Part shown: positions 45,242 through 54,119 of the stretch, piece by piece
How the letters are laid out: each line of letters begins with the position of its first letter
Numbering within the stretch: the first letter of the stretch is position 1
From: Cytobacillus oceanisediminis
GTDB lineage: Bacteria; Bacillota; Bacilli; Bacillales; Cytobacillaceae
Direction of reading: 5' to 3'
Assembly: GCF_022811925.1 (NCBI RefSeq)
Contig: NZ_CP065511.1
Coordinates: 186,001-250,000 of the forward strand
Length of the DNA stretch: 64,000 nucleotides
The notes under the pieces: model-generated
Databases searched by the model: none
What the model saw: only the letters and a program-made list of their open reading frames with translations
Told to the model about the DNA's origin: nothing
Made by a program: the position numbers and the translations under genes

Positions 45242-47250
45242 CATTTCTCAATATTAACAAGGCAGTCGTACAAAGTACTGCCAAGGCCATTGTCCGATAC
45301 TCGGCTGGATGTAAGATTATTGACGGGACCGCCGAATTTTGCCCAAATGCCTTCATCGATATTGATGGTATCCGGATGGGCTTTTTTCATAATATGGACA
45401 AAGCCCTTCATTTCTCCGCGGTCATTCCACACTTTGACATAATCGTTTTCCTGCAGGCCAAGCTTCTCAGCAATATTATCGGCAATTTCCACCTTTGCCT
45501 TTGGCACGGGCTTCAGCAGGTGATAATGCTGCGAATGATTAGAGCGAAGCGGATGAATCGTCAGCAATGTGTAAGGAAACTGCTCAGCACGCTCTTTGTC
45601 CGTCCACTTGGTTTCCCGAGGAAGAGCGAGTGTCAGCCTGCTTTCGGAACCCTTTCGGAACGCCGCAGCAGAGGTGAATTCATACTTACCGCTTGGCGTT
45701 TTGAACTGCCGGTCTGCCCAGGGCACCGTATCAACCGGGAGCTCCTTATGGTGGGAATTCCTTAAGCTATCCAATGTGATCCCATGCTCTATAAGTGAAC
45801 CGAGGCCCATGCTGATAAACTCTTCTCTTGTAAAATCGAAATCGGCTCCGAATCCGAGACGCTTAGAAAGCTCAGTCCAAACCCATAAATCAGTCTTCGC
45901 TTCGCCTGGCGGTTCAACCAGCTTCGGACCATGATTGACAAAGTGATGGTACATGGAAGAGTAATAGACATCTTCCTGTTCAAAGACTGTGGCAACCGGA
46001 AGCACATAGTCAGCCATTTTGGCCGTATCTGTCATAAACTGCTCTAACACAACGACTGTCTCAACAGATGCAAAAGCCTCGCGTACCCTTGATGAGTCAG
46101 GCACCTGAGTTAAAGGGTTTCCGCACGTAACGAAAATCATGTTAATCTCAGGATCTTTTGCTGTTAAAATTCCCTCTGCCTGCCGCATCATCGTAAATTG
46201 CCTGAAAGCCGTTTTCCGTTTAGGGAGGGTGAGGGTTGCCCCATCAAAGCTTTGCCCAACCTGCCTGTTGGCATAGTTTGCGCCCCCGCCCGGAATGCCG
46301 ATATTTCCGCTCACGGCAATTAATGCATCCATCAGCCGGATCGTGTTCCCGCCGTTTTCATAGCGCTGCATGCCCAGGCCAAAGAAAGTGGAAACAGGGC
46401 GGTCCCCATACACCATCGCAAGCTCGGTCATCACCACTGCAGGTACTTCCGTTTTCTCTGCCACTTCCTCAAGTGTCACACTGCTCAGCAGTTCATTCAG
46501 ATCTTCAAAACCAATAGAATACTTATCTATGAAACTTCTATCTTCTAATCCCAGACGGAGCATTTCCTTCATGATGCCGGCCGCAAGCCAGCCATCCATC
46601 CCCGGCTTAATGGAAAAATAGCGGTCCGCCATTTTAGCCGTCGCATTAAAAATCGGATCGATCACATACAGCTTGGCACCTTGCCTCTTTGCTTCCTGCA
46701 GCTTTTGATACAGGTGCATATTGGTGCGCGCGACATTTCTGCCCCAGACAACAATATGTTTGCTGTTTAAAATATCTTCAGGCCCGTGGCTATACGCATC
46801 TCCGAAATCCCAGCTCTGAGCCTCGATGCCGGCTCCCCAGCAGATGGATCCCTTCAGCTCAGTTACTCCGCCATAACAGTTAAAAAAGCGCTGACCCAGA
46901 TTCGTCAGCAAGCCTCCATTGGCATAATCATGGCTGTGCAGGACCGAAGTGGTGCCAGCCGTTTCTTTTAGCTCTTTCATTTTCAGGGAAATATCGTGCA
47001 AAGCCTGCTCCCATGAAATTTGCACAAATTCTCCATCCACCTTTTTCAGCGGATGAAGGAGGCGCTCCGGAGAATTGGTCCTGCTTTCAAGCATTCTGCC
47101 GCGGCCGCAAATTTTCCCTTTTGTTATTGGATGGTCCTGATCACCATCTACCTTTGTCACCTTACCGTCTTCAACTGTTACATGAAAGCCGCAGCTGTCC
47201 CAGCAGTTAAGGGGACAGGCTGACTTGAATGTATCCGCCAAAACCCTCAT
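45235..47250 (-). CDS. yyaE: Molybdopterin-dependent oxidoreductase YyaE
   Basis: The 671-residue enzyme belongs to the DMSO-reductase superfamily. An N-terminal 4Fe-4S site (CPLNCWDSCG with a later ICGRG), central molybdopterin-binding domains (about 50-530) and a C-terminal dinucleotide-binding domain (about 560-668, LLTIHPLRSNHSQ) are visible. There is no twin-arginine signal, so it is cytoplasmic. Substrate and electron partner are unknown. No subunit or cofactor gene is adjacent. B. subtilis yyaE holds the same place next to ychF. The start is uncertain: ATG 47250 is close to GGGGAG, and a TTG nine bases downstream is possible. Confidence 0.92.
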   Translation of the reverse strand: MRVLADTFKSACPLNCWDSCGFHVTVEDGKVTKVDGDQDHPITKGKICGRGRMLESRTNSPERLLHPLKKVDGEFVQISWEQALHDISLKMKELKETAGTTSVLHSHDYANGGLLTNLGQRFFNCYGGVTELKGSICWGAGIEAQSWDFGDAYSHGPEDILNSKHIVVWGRNVARTNMHLYQKLQEAKRQGAKLYVIDPIFNATAKMADRYFSIKPGMDGWLAAGIMKEMLRLGLEDRSFIDKYSIGFEDLNELLSSVTLEEVAEKTEVPAVVMTELAMVYGDRPVSTFFGLGMQRYENGGNTIRLMDALIAVSGNIGIPGGGANYANRQVGQSFDGATLTLPKRKTAFRQFTMMRQAEGILTAKDPEINMIFVTCGNPLTQVPDSSRVREAFASVETVVVLEQFMTDTAKMADYVLPVATVFEQEDVYYSSMYHHFVNHGPKLVEPPGEAKTDLWVWTELSKRLGFGADFDFTREEFISMGLGSLIEHGITLDSLRNSHHKELPVDTVPWADRQFKTPSGKYEFTSAAAFRKGSESRLTLALPRETKWTDKERAEQFPYTLLTIHPLRSNHSQHYHLLKPVPKAKVEIADNIAEKLGLQENDYVKVWNDRGEMKGFVHIMKKAHPDTINIDEGIWAKFGGPVNNLTSSRVSDNGLGSTLYDCLVNIEKCR

Positions 47251-47268
47251 CTCCCCGTAATTATCTCT

Positions 47269-47466
47269 TTATCCCTCATGCTTAACAAGAATTTTCTTCA
47301 TTTTGCGGGCGAATTCCCTTCTTGGAATCATCACGCTGTGGCCGCAGCCTTCGCACTTAATGCGGATATCTGCTCCCATTCGGATGATCTTCCATTTGTT
47401 GACCCCGCATGGATGAGGCTTTTTCATTTCCACCACATCGTGTAGATCAAATTCTTTTTGCTCCAT
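47269..47466 (-). CDS. yyzM: DUF951 protein YyzM
   Basis: The 65-residue protein matches the DUF951 family: FDLHDVVEMKKPHPCGVNKWKIIRMGADIRIKCEGCGH, with a C..CxxC pattern that may hold zinc, and a basic tail. Its role is unknown. A nucleic-acid-binding role is often suggested from the beta-barrel-like sequence. It follows the MscS-like gene by 2 bp and precedes yyaE, so translation is probably coupled to the channel gene. ATG follows GAGGG. Confidence 0.9.
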   Translation of the reverse strand: MEQKEFDLHDVVEMKKPHPCGVNKWKIIRMGADIRIKCEGCGHSVMIPRREFARKMKKILVKHEG

Positions 47467-47468
47467 GT

Positions 47469-48359
47469 TTATCCCTCCGCATTCAGTTTTGGGTTATCCT
47501 GTTCATTCCGCGTATACATCACAAGACGAGGGAACGGAATTTCAATGCCATGCTCATCTAAGCAAAGCTTAATTTCCTTCCGCAGCTGCCGTGCAATATA
47601 AAAGTGCCTCATGGGCAGCGTTTCTGAAACCACACGCAGCACCACATCCGAAGCAGCAAGATTTTGGATGCCGAGAATTTCCGGCGGCTTGACCATATCC
47701 TCATATTTTTCCGGAAGCTTTTCGAATAATTCCTGAAGAACACTTTCAGCTTTCACAATATCGCCTTCATAAGCAATACTGACATCCACAAAGGCCACAC
47801 TATTATTAATGGAAAAATTGGTCACCTGCATAATGCTTCCGTTCGGAAGGATATGAACTTCTCCCGTCCAGTTTTTAATCTTTGTCGTCCGCAATCCGAT
47901 TTCTTCTACCGTTCCTTCAAATTGATCAATCCGGATATAATCCCCCACCGAGAACTGATCTTCAAAAATGATGAAAAACCCGGTGATGATGTCCTTTACA
48001 AGACTTTGTGCGCCAAACCCAACAGCCAATCCGACGATTCCGGCACCGGCCAAAAGGGCTTTTACATCAATCGTCAGCACCGATAATATCATGATCGCCG
48101 CAACGAAAAACACCACATATGTAAGCATATTCTCCAGCAGCTTCAGAAGGGTAGCTTCCCTTCGCTCTGAAATTCGGAGCCTGGACGGCGTCCTCACTTT
48201 AAATATATTGCGGATCGCCAGCTTGCCAATCCTGATCAGAATGCTCGTAACGATCAAAATCGCAATAATTTTAAAGATGCCTTCCCCGATGGTTATCCAC
48301 GTTTCTTCATTAGAAATTTTATCTATCATACTGTGAATCAATTTTTCAATAGGACTCAT
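47469..48359 (-). CDS. MscS family mechanosensitive channel
   Basis: The 296-residue membrane protein has three N-terminal helices (about 20-42, 68-90, 95-125). TM3 carries the pore motif GIVGLAVGFGAQSLVKD, typical of MscS. A beta domain (about 130-180, FSVGDYIRIDQFEGTVEEIGLRTT) and a C-terminal alpha/beta domain (180-285) follow. It opens under membrane tension to release solutes in osmotic downshock. It resembles B. subtilis YkuT and sits with yyzM in one operon. ATG follows AGGTG. Confidence 0.94.
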   Translation of the reverse strand: MSPIEKLIHSMIDKISNEETWITIGEGIFKIIAILIVTSILIRIGKLAIRNIFKVRTPSRLRISERREATLLKLLENMLTYVVFFVAAIMILSVLTIDVKALLAGAGIVGLAVGFGAQSLVKDIITGFFIIFEDQFSVGDYIRIDQFEGTVEEIGLRTTKIKNWTGEVHILPNGSIMQVTNFSINNSVAFVDVSIAYEGDIVKAESVLQELFEKLPEKYEDMVKPPEILGIQNLAASDVVLRVVSETLPMRHFYIARQLRKEIKLCLDEHGIEIPFPRLVMYTRNEQDNPKLNAEG

Positions 48360-48636
48360 GGTTTCACCTGCTTTACTTTAGTGAAAATAAGAAGTACAGC
48401 ACCAACTTCTTTAGCTTGTATGAAATTATACTGCATCTTGCCTCTCAGTGCGAATCCCTCTGTAAAACAAAATAATTTTATCAATTTTTCTCATGACTTT
48501 ACAGTTATAAACTCGATTGTTTAACGATTAAATAATACAGGTATGTATAGATTACACAAAATTTCCGTATACTGTTAAAAACGTATAAATACTTGTTTTT
48601 CGGGCATGGCAAGGAATAAAGAGGGAGTGGACCTAT

Positions 48637-49266
48637 ATGAACTTCAAACCAAACTTGTTTGACAAAAAAGGCGGGGCTTCTGCCAGAATCTCGCATGAAG
48701 AAACAAACTCTGCTGAAAAATTGGCTGCTGAACTGAAGAATATTCTGCCTGCAGGAATCAGCTGCCGTCCCATCGTTTTTGTCTGCATTGGCACAGACCG
48801 CTCTACAGGCGATTCATTAGGTCCGCTGGTCGGCACACTCCTCGAGGAAAAATCCATTTCATCTTTCCATGTATACGGAACACTGGAAGACCCGATCCAT
48901 GCCGTAAACCTGGAAGAAAAACTGAACGAAATCAAAAAGAAGCATTTTAATCCCTTTATCATCGGGATCGACGCCTGCCTGGGCCGCTTAAAAAGCGTCG
49001 GAGTCATCCAAATCGGAGAAGGTCCCGTCAAGCCTGGCGCCGGAGTCAATAAAGACCTGCCGGAAGTAGGGGACATGCACATAACCGGCATCGTCAACGT
49101 CAGCGGATTTATGGAATTCTTCGTCCTCCAGAACACAAGACTCAACCTCGTCCTGAAAATGGCCAAAATCATCTCGGGCGGCATCTATGAAGCAAGCCTG
49201 ACCCACCAGACAGCGCCAGCATGGCCTGCATTCAAGTGGGAACTGAACCGTGAACAAACACCTTAA
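48637..49266 (+). CDS. yyaC: YyaC, GPR-related sporulation protein
   Basis: The 209-residue protein belongs to the YyaC family, whose fold resembles the spore protease GPR. Signatures are VFVCIGTDRSTGDSLGPLVGT (about residues 47-67), IIGIDACLG (about 108-116) and the C-terminal GIVNVSGFMEFFVLQNTRL. In B. subtilis yyaC is expressed in the forespore under sigma-F. It is one of few rightward genes in this half of the window. ATG follows AGGGAGTGG. A GTATA box at 48580 is compatible with a forespore promoter. Confidence 0.93.
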   Translation: MNFKPNLFDKKGGASARISHEETNSAEKLAAELKNILPAGISCRPIVFVCIGTDRSTGDSLGPLVGTLLEEKSISSFHVYGTLEDPIHAVNLEEKLNEIKKKHFNPFIIGIDACLGRLKSVGVIQIGEGPVKPGAGVNKDLPEVGDMHITGIVNVSGFMEFFVLQNTRLNLVLKMAKIISGGIYEASLTHQTAPAWPAFKWELNREQTP

Positions 49267-49270
49267 TGAA

Positions 49271-49306
49271 TAGGAAAGCCGCGGGGAATTGGGCCTGCGG
49301 CTTTTT
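49271..49306 (+). terminator. Terminator of yyaC
   Basis: AAAGCCGC pairs with GCGGCTTT across a 17-nt loop, followed by TTTTGG, 5 bp after the yyaC stop. Confidence 0.88.
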
Positions 49307-49354
49307 TGGTTAGCTAGGGGATGGGAGGGGGATTGCGTTGTTGGTACATCTCTT

Positions 49355-49610
49355 CTCGCTGTTCTGACAGGGTTTCGTGCTGATAGTGTAAGTTTATGCG
49401 CTATATGAAGTTGCTTTTTGCACTCTCAACTTTTCGCACTCTTATAACAGATTTTCGCGCTGATTCGGTAGGTTATGCGCTATCAAATGATGTTTTTGCG
49501 CTTTTATCAGGGCTATGCGCTGTAAACACGGATTTTCGCGCTGTTATTTCTATTTTATGCGCTCCTGGAGCCCGCTTTCGCGTCAATTTCATTAGTTTAT
49601 GCGCTGCGCA
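49355..49610. repeat. 20-21-bp tandem repeat, TGCGCT/CGCGCT family
   Basis: A GCGCT-type core preceded by T-rich sequence recurs at 49397, 49419, 49435, 49456, 49476, 49497, 49516, 49537, 49558, 49579 and 49600, mostly 19-22 bp apart with one 16-bp step. TATGCGCT and TTTCGCGCT forms tend to alternate. It fills the gap between convergent yyaC and the DUF554 gene. Confidence 0.88.
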
Positions 49611-49691
49611 CAGAAAATTCACAGGCGCTGCACACATTAATTCCCCTGCACACGCTTCCCACCACCGCACCAACAACTAAATCCCCATCAC

Positions 49692-50405
49692 TTAAAAATA
49701 AATCCCATAAAAGTAAACAACCGACACAATAACCCCCGTAACCACAATTCCAGGAAGCAGGTTCGCAACCCTGATCTTCGTAATTCCTGTCAAATTCAGA
49801 CCAATCGCAAAGATCATGATTCCGCCTGTCGCGGTCATTTCCTTGATAAAGCTGTCCATAAGAAGCTGGGGGACAAACCGGTCGATTTGGGTGGCAAAAA
49901 GGGCAATGAGTCCTTCATAGAGCATGACCGGAAAAGCAGAAAAGAGTACACCAATCCCTAATGTAGTCGTTAAGATGAGGGAGGTGAAGCCGTCAATAAT
50001 CGATTTGGTATAAAGAACCGAGTGATCGCCGCGGATGCCGCTGTCGAGCGCGCCGATAATGGCCATAGCACCAATGACAAAGATAAGCGTAGCCGTTACG
50101 AAGCCCTGGGAAATGCTGCCCTGGCCTTTTGAGCCGATTTTTCTTTCGAGCCAATCGCCAAGTTGGTTCAGCTTATCTTCGAGAGCAAAGTATTCCCCGA
50201 TAACCGCCCCGAAAACAAGGCTTAAAATCACAACCAGGAAATTCTCGCTTTTCAAGCCCATTTGCAGGCCGAGCACCATGACAGCCAGGCCGATCGCATG
50301 CATCACCGTGCCCTTCATGCTTTCAGGAATGCGATGGAGCAATTTCCCAAGCAGTGTTCCTATAATAATCAATAATCCATTCACAAGCGTACCTAGCAAA
50401 AACAT
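49692..50405 (-). CDS. DUF554 family membrane protein (YdfK-like)
   Basis: The 237-residue membrane protein has about seven helices and the DUF554 signature: GTLVNGLLIIIGTLLGKLL at the N-terminus and FVIGAMAIIGALDSGIRGDHSVL in the centre. Transport is presumed but no substrate is known. The start is ATG 50405 after AAGGTG. A longer frame upstream lacks support. It lies downstream of parB on the same strand, after a terminator. Confidence 0.88.
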   Translation of the reverse strand: MFLLGTLVNGLLIIIGTLLGKLLHRIPESMKGTVMHAIGLAVMVLGLQMGLKSENFLVVILSLVFGAVIGEYFALEDKLNQLGDWLERKIGSKGQGSISQGFVTATLIFVIGAMAIIGALDSGIRGDHSVLYTKSIIDGFTSLILTTTLGIGVLFSAFPVMLYEGLIALFATQIDRFVPQLLMDSFIKEMTATGGIMIFAIGLNLTGITKIRVANLLPGIVVTGVIVSVVYFYGIYF

Positions 50406-50490
50406 ATTCTTCACCTTATTATTTCGCAATGCGAATTATTTTCTATTAAAATTACCACGAAAGGTACTGACCTACAATCTTTTTTTATGG

Positions 50491-50523
50491 AATCCTGTAA
50501 AAAAATAAACCATCATTAAGATG
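50491..50523 (-). terminator. Terminator of soj-spo0J
   Basis: Read leftward, GCCATC pairs with GATGGT across TTAAT and runs into TTATTTTTTTAC. Confidence 0.82.
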
Positions 50524-50528
50524 GCTTA

Positions 50529-51371
50529 CTAATTGGTTTCTAAAAGTTCCATAATGCGTTCCAAATCTTCTTTTGAGAAAAATTCAATCTCTATTTTCCC
50601 TTTGTTTTTGGACTGTTTAATATGGACGGTGGTTCCGAATCTTTCTCTAAGAGAGGATTCGCGTTCCTTAATAAAAATATCTTTTGGTGCATTTTGCTTT
50701 TTCGTTTCACGTGAAACATCATTCAGCTGCTGAATCAGCTGTTCAAGCTGTCGGACATTTAAGCCGTCTTTAACTGTTTTTTCAACGAGAGCCTGCAGCT
50801 TCTCTTTTTTCCGCAGCCCCAATAGCGCTCTGCCATGGCCCATAGAAATTTTGCCTTCCGAGATCAGCCCTTGGATTTTCGGAGGAAGGGACAGAAGCCT
50901 TATATGGTTGGCAATATGCGGCCTGCTTTTTCCAAGGCGCTTGGCCAGCTCCTCTTGTGTCACCTTAAGCTTCTCCATTAACAGCTGGTATGCAGCCGCT
51001 TCTTCAATGGGAGTTAAGTCTTCACGCTGCAGATTCTCAAGAACAGCGAGCTCCATCATCTGCTGTTCCGTTAATTCCCGTACGACTACAGGAACTCTCT
51101 CCAGATTCGCTTCCTTTGCTGCCCGGTAGCGGCGCTCCCCGACTACAATCTCATAGCCTTTGATGCTTTTGCGGACGATTATCGGCTGCAGAATTCCGTG
51201 TTCAAGGATGGACTGCTTCAATTCCTCGATGGCTTCCTTCTCAAACACTTTGCGCGGCTGATAAGGGTTTGGACGGATGTCCTTTATTTTTACTTCCTGC
51301 ACAGTTTCTTCTTTTTCGGTTTCAATATTATTGAAAAAAGCATTCAGACCTTTTCCTAAACCTTTAGCCAT
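50529..51371 (-). CDS. spo0J: Chromosome partitioning protein ParB (Spo0J)
   Basis: The 280-residue CTPase clamp binds parS, spreads along DNA and loads SMC. The N-terminus GKGLNAFF activates the ParA partner. The CTP-binding domain has NPYQPRK and GERRYRAAK (about residues 34-82). The helix-turn-helix is in TQEELAKRLGKSRPHIANHIRLL (about 138-160), and the C-terminal dimer domain ends the protein. It overlaps soj by 8 bp. A parS site lies within the gene at 50703-50718, so it can nucleate on its own coding sequence. Confidence 0.97.
   Translation of the reverse strand: MAKGLGKGLNAFFNNIETEKEETVQEVKIKDIRPNPYQPRKVFEKEAIEELKQSILEHGILQPIIVRKSIKGYEIVVGERRYRAAKEANLERVPVVVRELTEQQMMELAVLENLQREDLTPIEEAAAYQLLMEKLKVTQEELAKRLGKSRPHIANHIRLLSLPPKIQGLISEGKISMGHGRALLGLRKKEKLQALVEKTVKDGLNVRQLEQLIQQLNDVSRETKKQNAPKDIFIKERESSLRERFGTTVHIKQSKNKGKIEIEFFSKEDLERIMELLETN
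50703..50718. promoter_or_regulatory. parS site in spo0J
   Basis: CGTTTCACGTGAAACA is identical to the walK site and to the B. subtilis consensus except for the first base. It encodes Val-Ser-Arg-Glu-Thr. Confidence 0.95.
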
Positions 51372-52125
51372 TTGAAACCACTTCCTTTGCCAGTTCTAAA
51401 TATACTTCAGCTCCGCGTGACTTCGGATCATAAGTAATGATAGGTTCTCCATGGCTCGGAGCTTCTCCCAGCCGTACATTGCGGGGAATGATTGTTTTAT
51501 ATACTTTATCCTGAAAATATTTTTTCACTTCTTCAATGACCTGAATGCCAAGATTTGTACGGGCATCAAGCATCGTCAGAAGAACACCTTCAATTTTTAA
51601 ATCATGATTCAGATGCTTCTGCACAAGGCGGACCGTATTCAGAAGCTGACTCAGACCCTCAAGCGCATAGTACTCACATTGTACTGGTATGATGACGGCA
51701 TCTGAAGCAGTCAGCGAGTTAATGGTCAGTAATCCAAGGGAAGGAGGACAGTCAATAATAACATAATCAAAATTTGCCTTCACTTCTTCCAGAGCCCTCT
51801 TTAATCTTACTTCCCGTGAGATGGTCGGCACCAGTTCAATTTCTGCGCCTGCCAGCTGAATGGTTGCCGGGATAGCGTATAAATTCTCTACAGAAGTTGG
51901 CTTTATAACCTTTGATGCTTCCACATCATCAACGAGAACGTCATAGATGCAATGATCGACATCTGCTTTTTCTATGCCGATTCCGCTTGTTGCGTTACCC
52001 TGCGGATCAATGTCGACCAGCAGCACTTTCTTGCCTATGTATGCCAGGCATGCGCCAAGATTGACAGAAGTGGTCGTTTTGCCGACTCCGCCTTTCTGGT
52101 TCGCAACGGCTAAAATCTTGCCCAC
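51364..52125 (-). CDS. soj: ParA family ATPase Soj
   Basis: The 253-residue ATPase has the deviant Walker A NQKGGVGKTTTS (about residues 9-20), switch DIDPQGNATSG and Walker B VIIDCPPSLG. In B. subtilis Soj works with Spo0J in origin segregation and, as monomer or dimer, inhibits or activates DnaA. I choose GTG 52125, placed after AGGTGACACC, which gives the exact Soj length. The ATG 18 bases upstream overlaps the ribosome site. Its end overlaps spo0J. Confidence 0.96.
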   Translation of the reverse strand: MGKILAVANQKGGVGKTTTSVNLGACLAYIGKKVLLVDIDPQGNATSGIGIEKADVDHCIYDVLVDDVEASKVIKPTSVENLYAIPATIQLAGAEIELVPTISREVRLKRALEEVKANFDYVIIDCPPSLGLLTINSLTASDAVIIPVQCEYYALEGLSQLLNTVRLVQKHLNHDLKIEGVLLTMLDARTNLGIQVIEEVKKYFQDKVYKTIIPRNVRLGEAPSHGEPIITYDPKSRGAEVYLELAKEVVSNG

Positions 52126-52287
52126 GGTGTCACCTGCTTTCATCTATCAGTATTACAATCTATTTATCTGCAAATTTATTAGAATCGTTAAATCACGTAG
52201 TCTATTTTATCATGAAAAGCAGGGCAGAATAATTTTTTTGTAAAAAATAAGAAGATTCTAATAGTCTTTTTATCGTTCCTTCAAAAA

Positions 52288-52334
52288 AAACGCGAAAAAC
52301 AAAACAGGGAGCTCCCGCTTTATCTCTCGCGTTA
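52288..52334 (-). terminator. Terminator of noc
   Basis: AACGCGA pairs with TCGCGTT around an inner perfect palindrome GGGAGCTCCC. TTTTTTTTG follows leftward. Confidence 0.82.
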
Positions 52335-52338
52335 AAAA

Positions 52339-53220
52339 TTATTTCTTTTTAGGAATCTTAATTGTGATTTGATAAAATTCATCAAATTCTTCTTCTTCCG
52401 AATCAAGATTAATGCCGCTGTCTGAAACCATGGATAATGATTGACGGATCGTGTTGACCGCAATTCTCATATCCTTGCTGAACGCCTTTCGCTTCGGCTT
52501 CGGCTTTGGATTTTTCTGTTCGAGAATTTTGACAACCCTGTCCTCTGTCTGCTTCACATTCAGATTCTTCTCCACTATCTCCTGAAGCAGGGCGACCTGC
52601 TTCTCCGGGTCTTTCAGAGGGATGAGCGAACGGGCATGCCGCTCTGTGATTGATTTGTTTAATAACGCATCCTGGACAGGCTGCGGCAATTTCAGCAGCC
52701 GAAGCTTGTTTGCAACGGTTGACTGGCCTTTTCCAAGGCGCTGTGCCAATGCTTCCTGTGTCAGATTATGCAGTTCTAAAAGTTTTCCGTAGGCAACAGC
52801 TTCTTCAATCGGAGACAGTTCTTCCCTTTGAAGGTTTTCAATTAAAGCCACTGAAGCCGTTTCCGTATCACTTAGATTTTTTACGATAGCCGGAGCTTCT
52901 TCCCAGCCCAGTTTTTTCATGGCCCGGTATCTGCGTTCACCTGCTATGATTTCAAACTGGCCATCCTCAAATTCCCGTACGACAATCGGCTGGATGATAC
53001 CATGTGTATGGATGGTCCGAGAAAGCTCTTCTATCTTCTCATCATCAAACACCGTTCTTGGCTGAAAACGGTTGGGGACGATTTGATCAATAGGTATCCT
53101 CTTAACTTCTTCTCTGTCGCTTAAGTCTTCAATATCCAATTGTTCTTCTGCTGGTTTTTCCGCTGTAACTTGTTCTCCCTTTTCGCCTAGGCCAAAAAAG
53201 CGTGAGAAAGAATGCTTCAT
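52339..53220 (-). CDS. noc: Nucleoid occlusion protein Noc
   Basis: The 293-residue ParB paralogue keeps the division septum off the nucleoid. The N-terminal amphipathic helix ([13 protein letters not shown]) attaches it to the membrane. CTP-binding [12 protein letters not shown] and helix-turn-helix [23 protein letters not shown] (about 148-170) follow, the [12 protein letters not shown] version being typical of Noc and not Spo0J. It lies between soj and rsmG as in B. subtilis. The start is ATG 53220 after AAAGGTGG. The preceding codon GTG is an alternative. No Noc-binding site was seen in this window. Confidence 0.95.
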   Translation of the reverse strand: MKHSFSRFFGLGEKGEQVTAEKPAEEQLDIEDLSDREEVKRIPIDQIVPNRFQPRTVFDDEKIEELSRTIHTHGIIQPIVVREFEDGQFEIIAGERRYRAMKKLGWEEAPAIVKNLSDTETASVALIENLQREELSPIEEAVAYGKLLELHNLTQEALAQRLGKGQSTVANKLRLLKLPQPVQDALLNKSITERHARSLIPLKDPEKQVALLQEIVEKNLNVKQTEDRVVKILEQKNPKPKPKRKAFSKDMRIAVNTIRQSLSMVSDSGINLDSEEEEFDEFYQITIKIPKKK

Positions 53221-53360
53221 CACCCTGCACCACCTTTACGAAACTCCCTATAACATATTCTCTATCATCATGACAAATCCTGCCGGACAGGAGCAATATT
53301 AATATCTGGAAAAATCGATTAGTTTACACCATTATGTCATACAATGGCAATTTGCGCACC

Positions 53361-54077
53361 CTATTCAATTGGTGTTTTATTGGGTGTCCCCGGCTTCCGC
53401 GGGTACTTTTTAGGAGTGCTCTTTTCTTTTTTAATGATTAATATATTGCGCTCACTCTCTTCCTCAGGCAAGGTGAACGTGTGGGAAGCCACGAGTTTTC
53501 CGCCAAGTACCGAGATGGCCTTTTTGCCGGCATCCAGTTCTTCTTTTGCACTGGCACCCTTCATTGCCACAAATGTGCCTCCTGTTTTTGCCAGAGGCAG
53601 ACAAAGTTCACTCAAAACGGACATTCTGGCAACAGCCCTTGCTGTCACAACATCAAAAGACTCGCGGTATTCTTTGTTCTGGCCAAAGGTTTCCGCACGG
53701 TCATGGATAAAGCGGACATTCTCAAGCTCCAGCTTCTTCGCCAAATGCTCCAGAAACCCAATGCGTTTATTCAGCGAGTCAACGATCGTAATATGTAAAC
53801 CCGGAAAAGCAATTTTAATCGGTATACTTGGAAAACCGGCACCAGCACCGACATCACAAACCTTTAACGGCTGGTTGAAATCAAAGTAAAAAGCAGCGCT
53901 TATCGAGTCATAAAAATGCTTGAGATAAACATCTTCCTTTTCCGTGATGGCTGTTAAATTCATTTTTTCATTCCATTCCACCAGTGTGGAATAGTATGTG
54001 TCATATTGATGCAATTGCTGTGGCGAAAGGGCAATCCCCTTCGCCGCCAGCATTTCTGTAAATTGTTCGGTATTCAT
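53361..54077 (-). CDS. rsmG: 16S rRNA m7G527 methyltransferase RsmG
   Basis: The 238-residue enzyme methylates N7 of G527 in 16S rRNA. The AdoMet motif is [17 protein letters not shown] (about residues 70-86), followed by [15 protein letters not shown] and [12 protein letters not shown]. It is the gidB gene of the mnmE-mnmG-rsmG-noc run. Loss in other bacteria gives low-level streptomycin resistance. ATG follows AAAGGA. It lies 42 bp after mnmG. Confidence 0.97.
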   Translation of the reverse strand: MNTEQFTEMLAAKGIALSPQQLHQYDTYYSTLVEWNEKMNLTAITEKEDVYLKHFYDSISAAFYFDFNQPLKVCDVGAGAGFPSIPIKIAFPGLHITIVDSLNKRIGFLEHLAKKLELENVRFIHDRAETFGQNKEYRESFDVVTARAVARMSVLSELCLPLAKTGGTFVAMKGASAKEELDAGKKAISVLGGKLVASHTFTLPEEESERNILIIKKEKSTPKKYPRKPGTPNKTPIE

Positions 54078-54119
54078 TTATAAATCCTTTCGGTTCTCAG
54101 ACATGATCGGATTTTCCCT

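Noticed and set aside
48580..48615. Sigma-F promoter before yyaC
   Set aside because: GTATA is present at 48580, but the -10 region matches the forespore consensus poorly, so it is mentioned only in the gene entry.
48633..49184. Leftward 183-codon frame over yyaC
   Set aside because: It is the complement of the well-supported yyaC gene and has no start site or family character.
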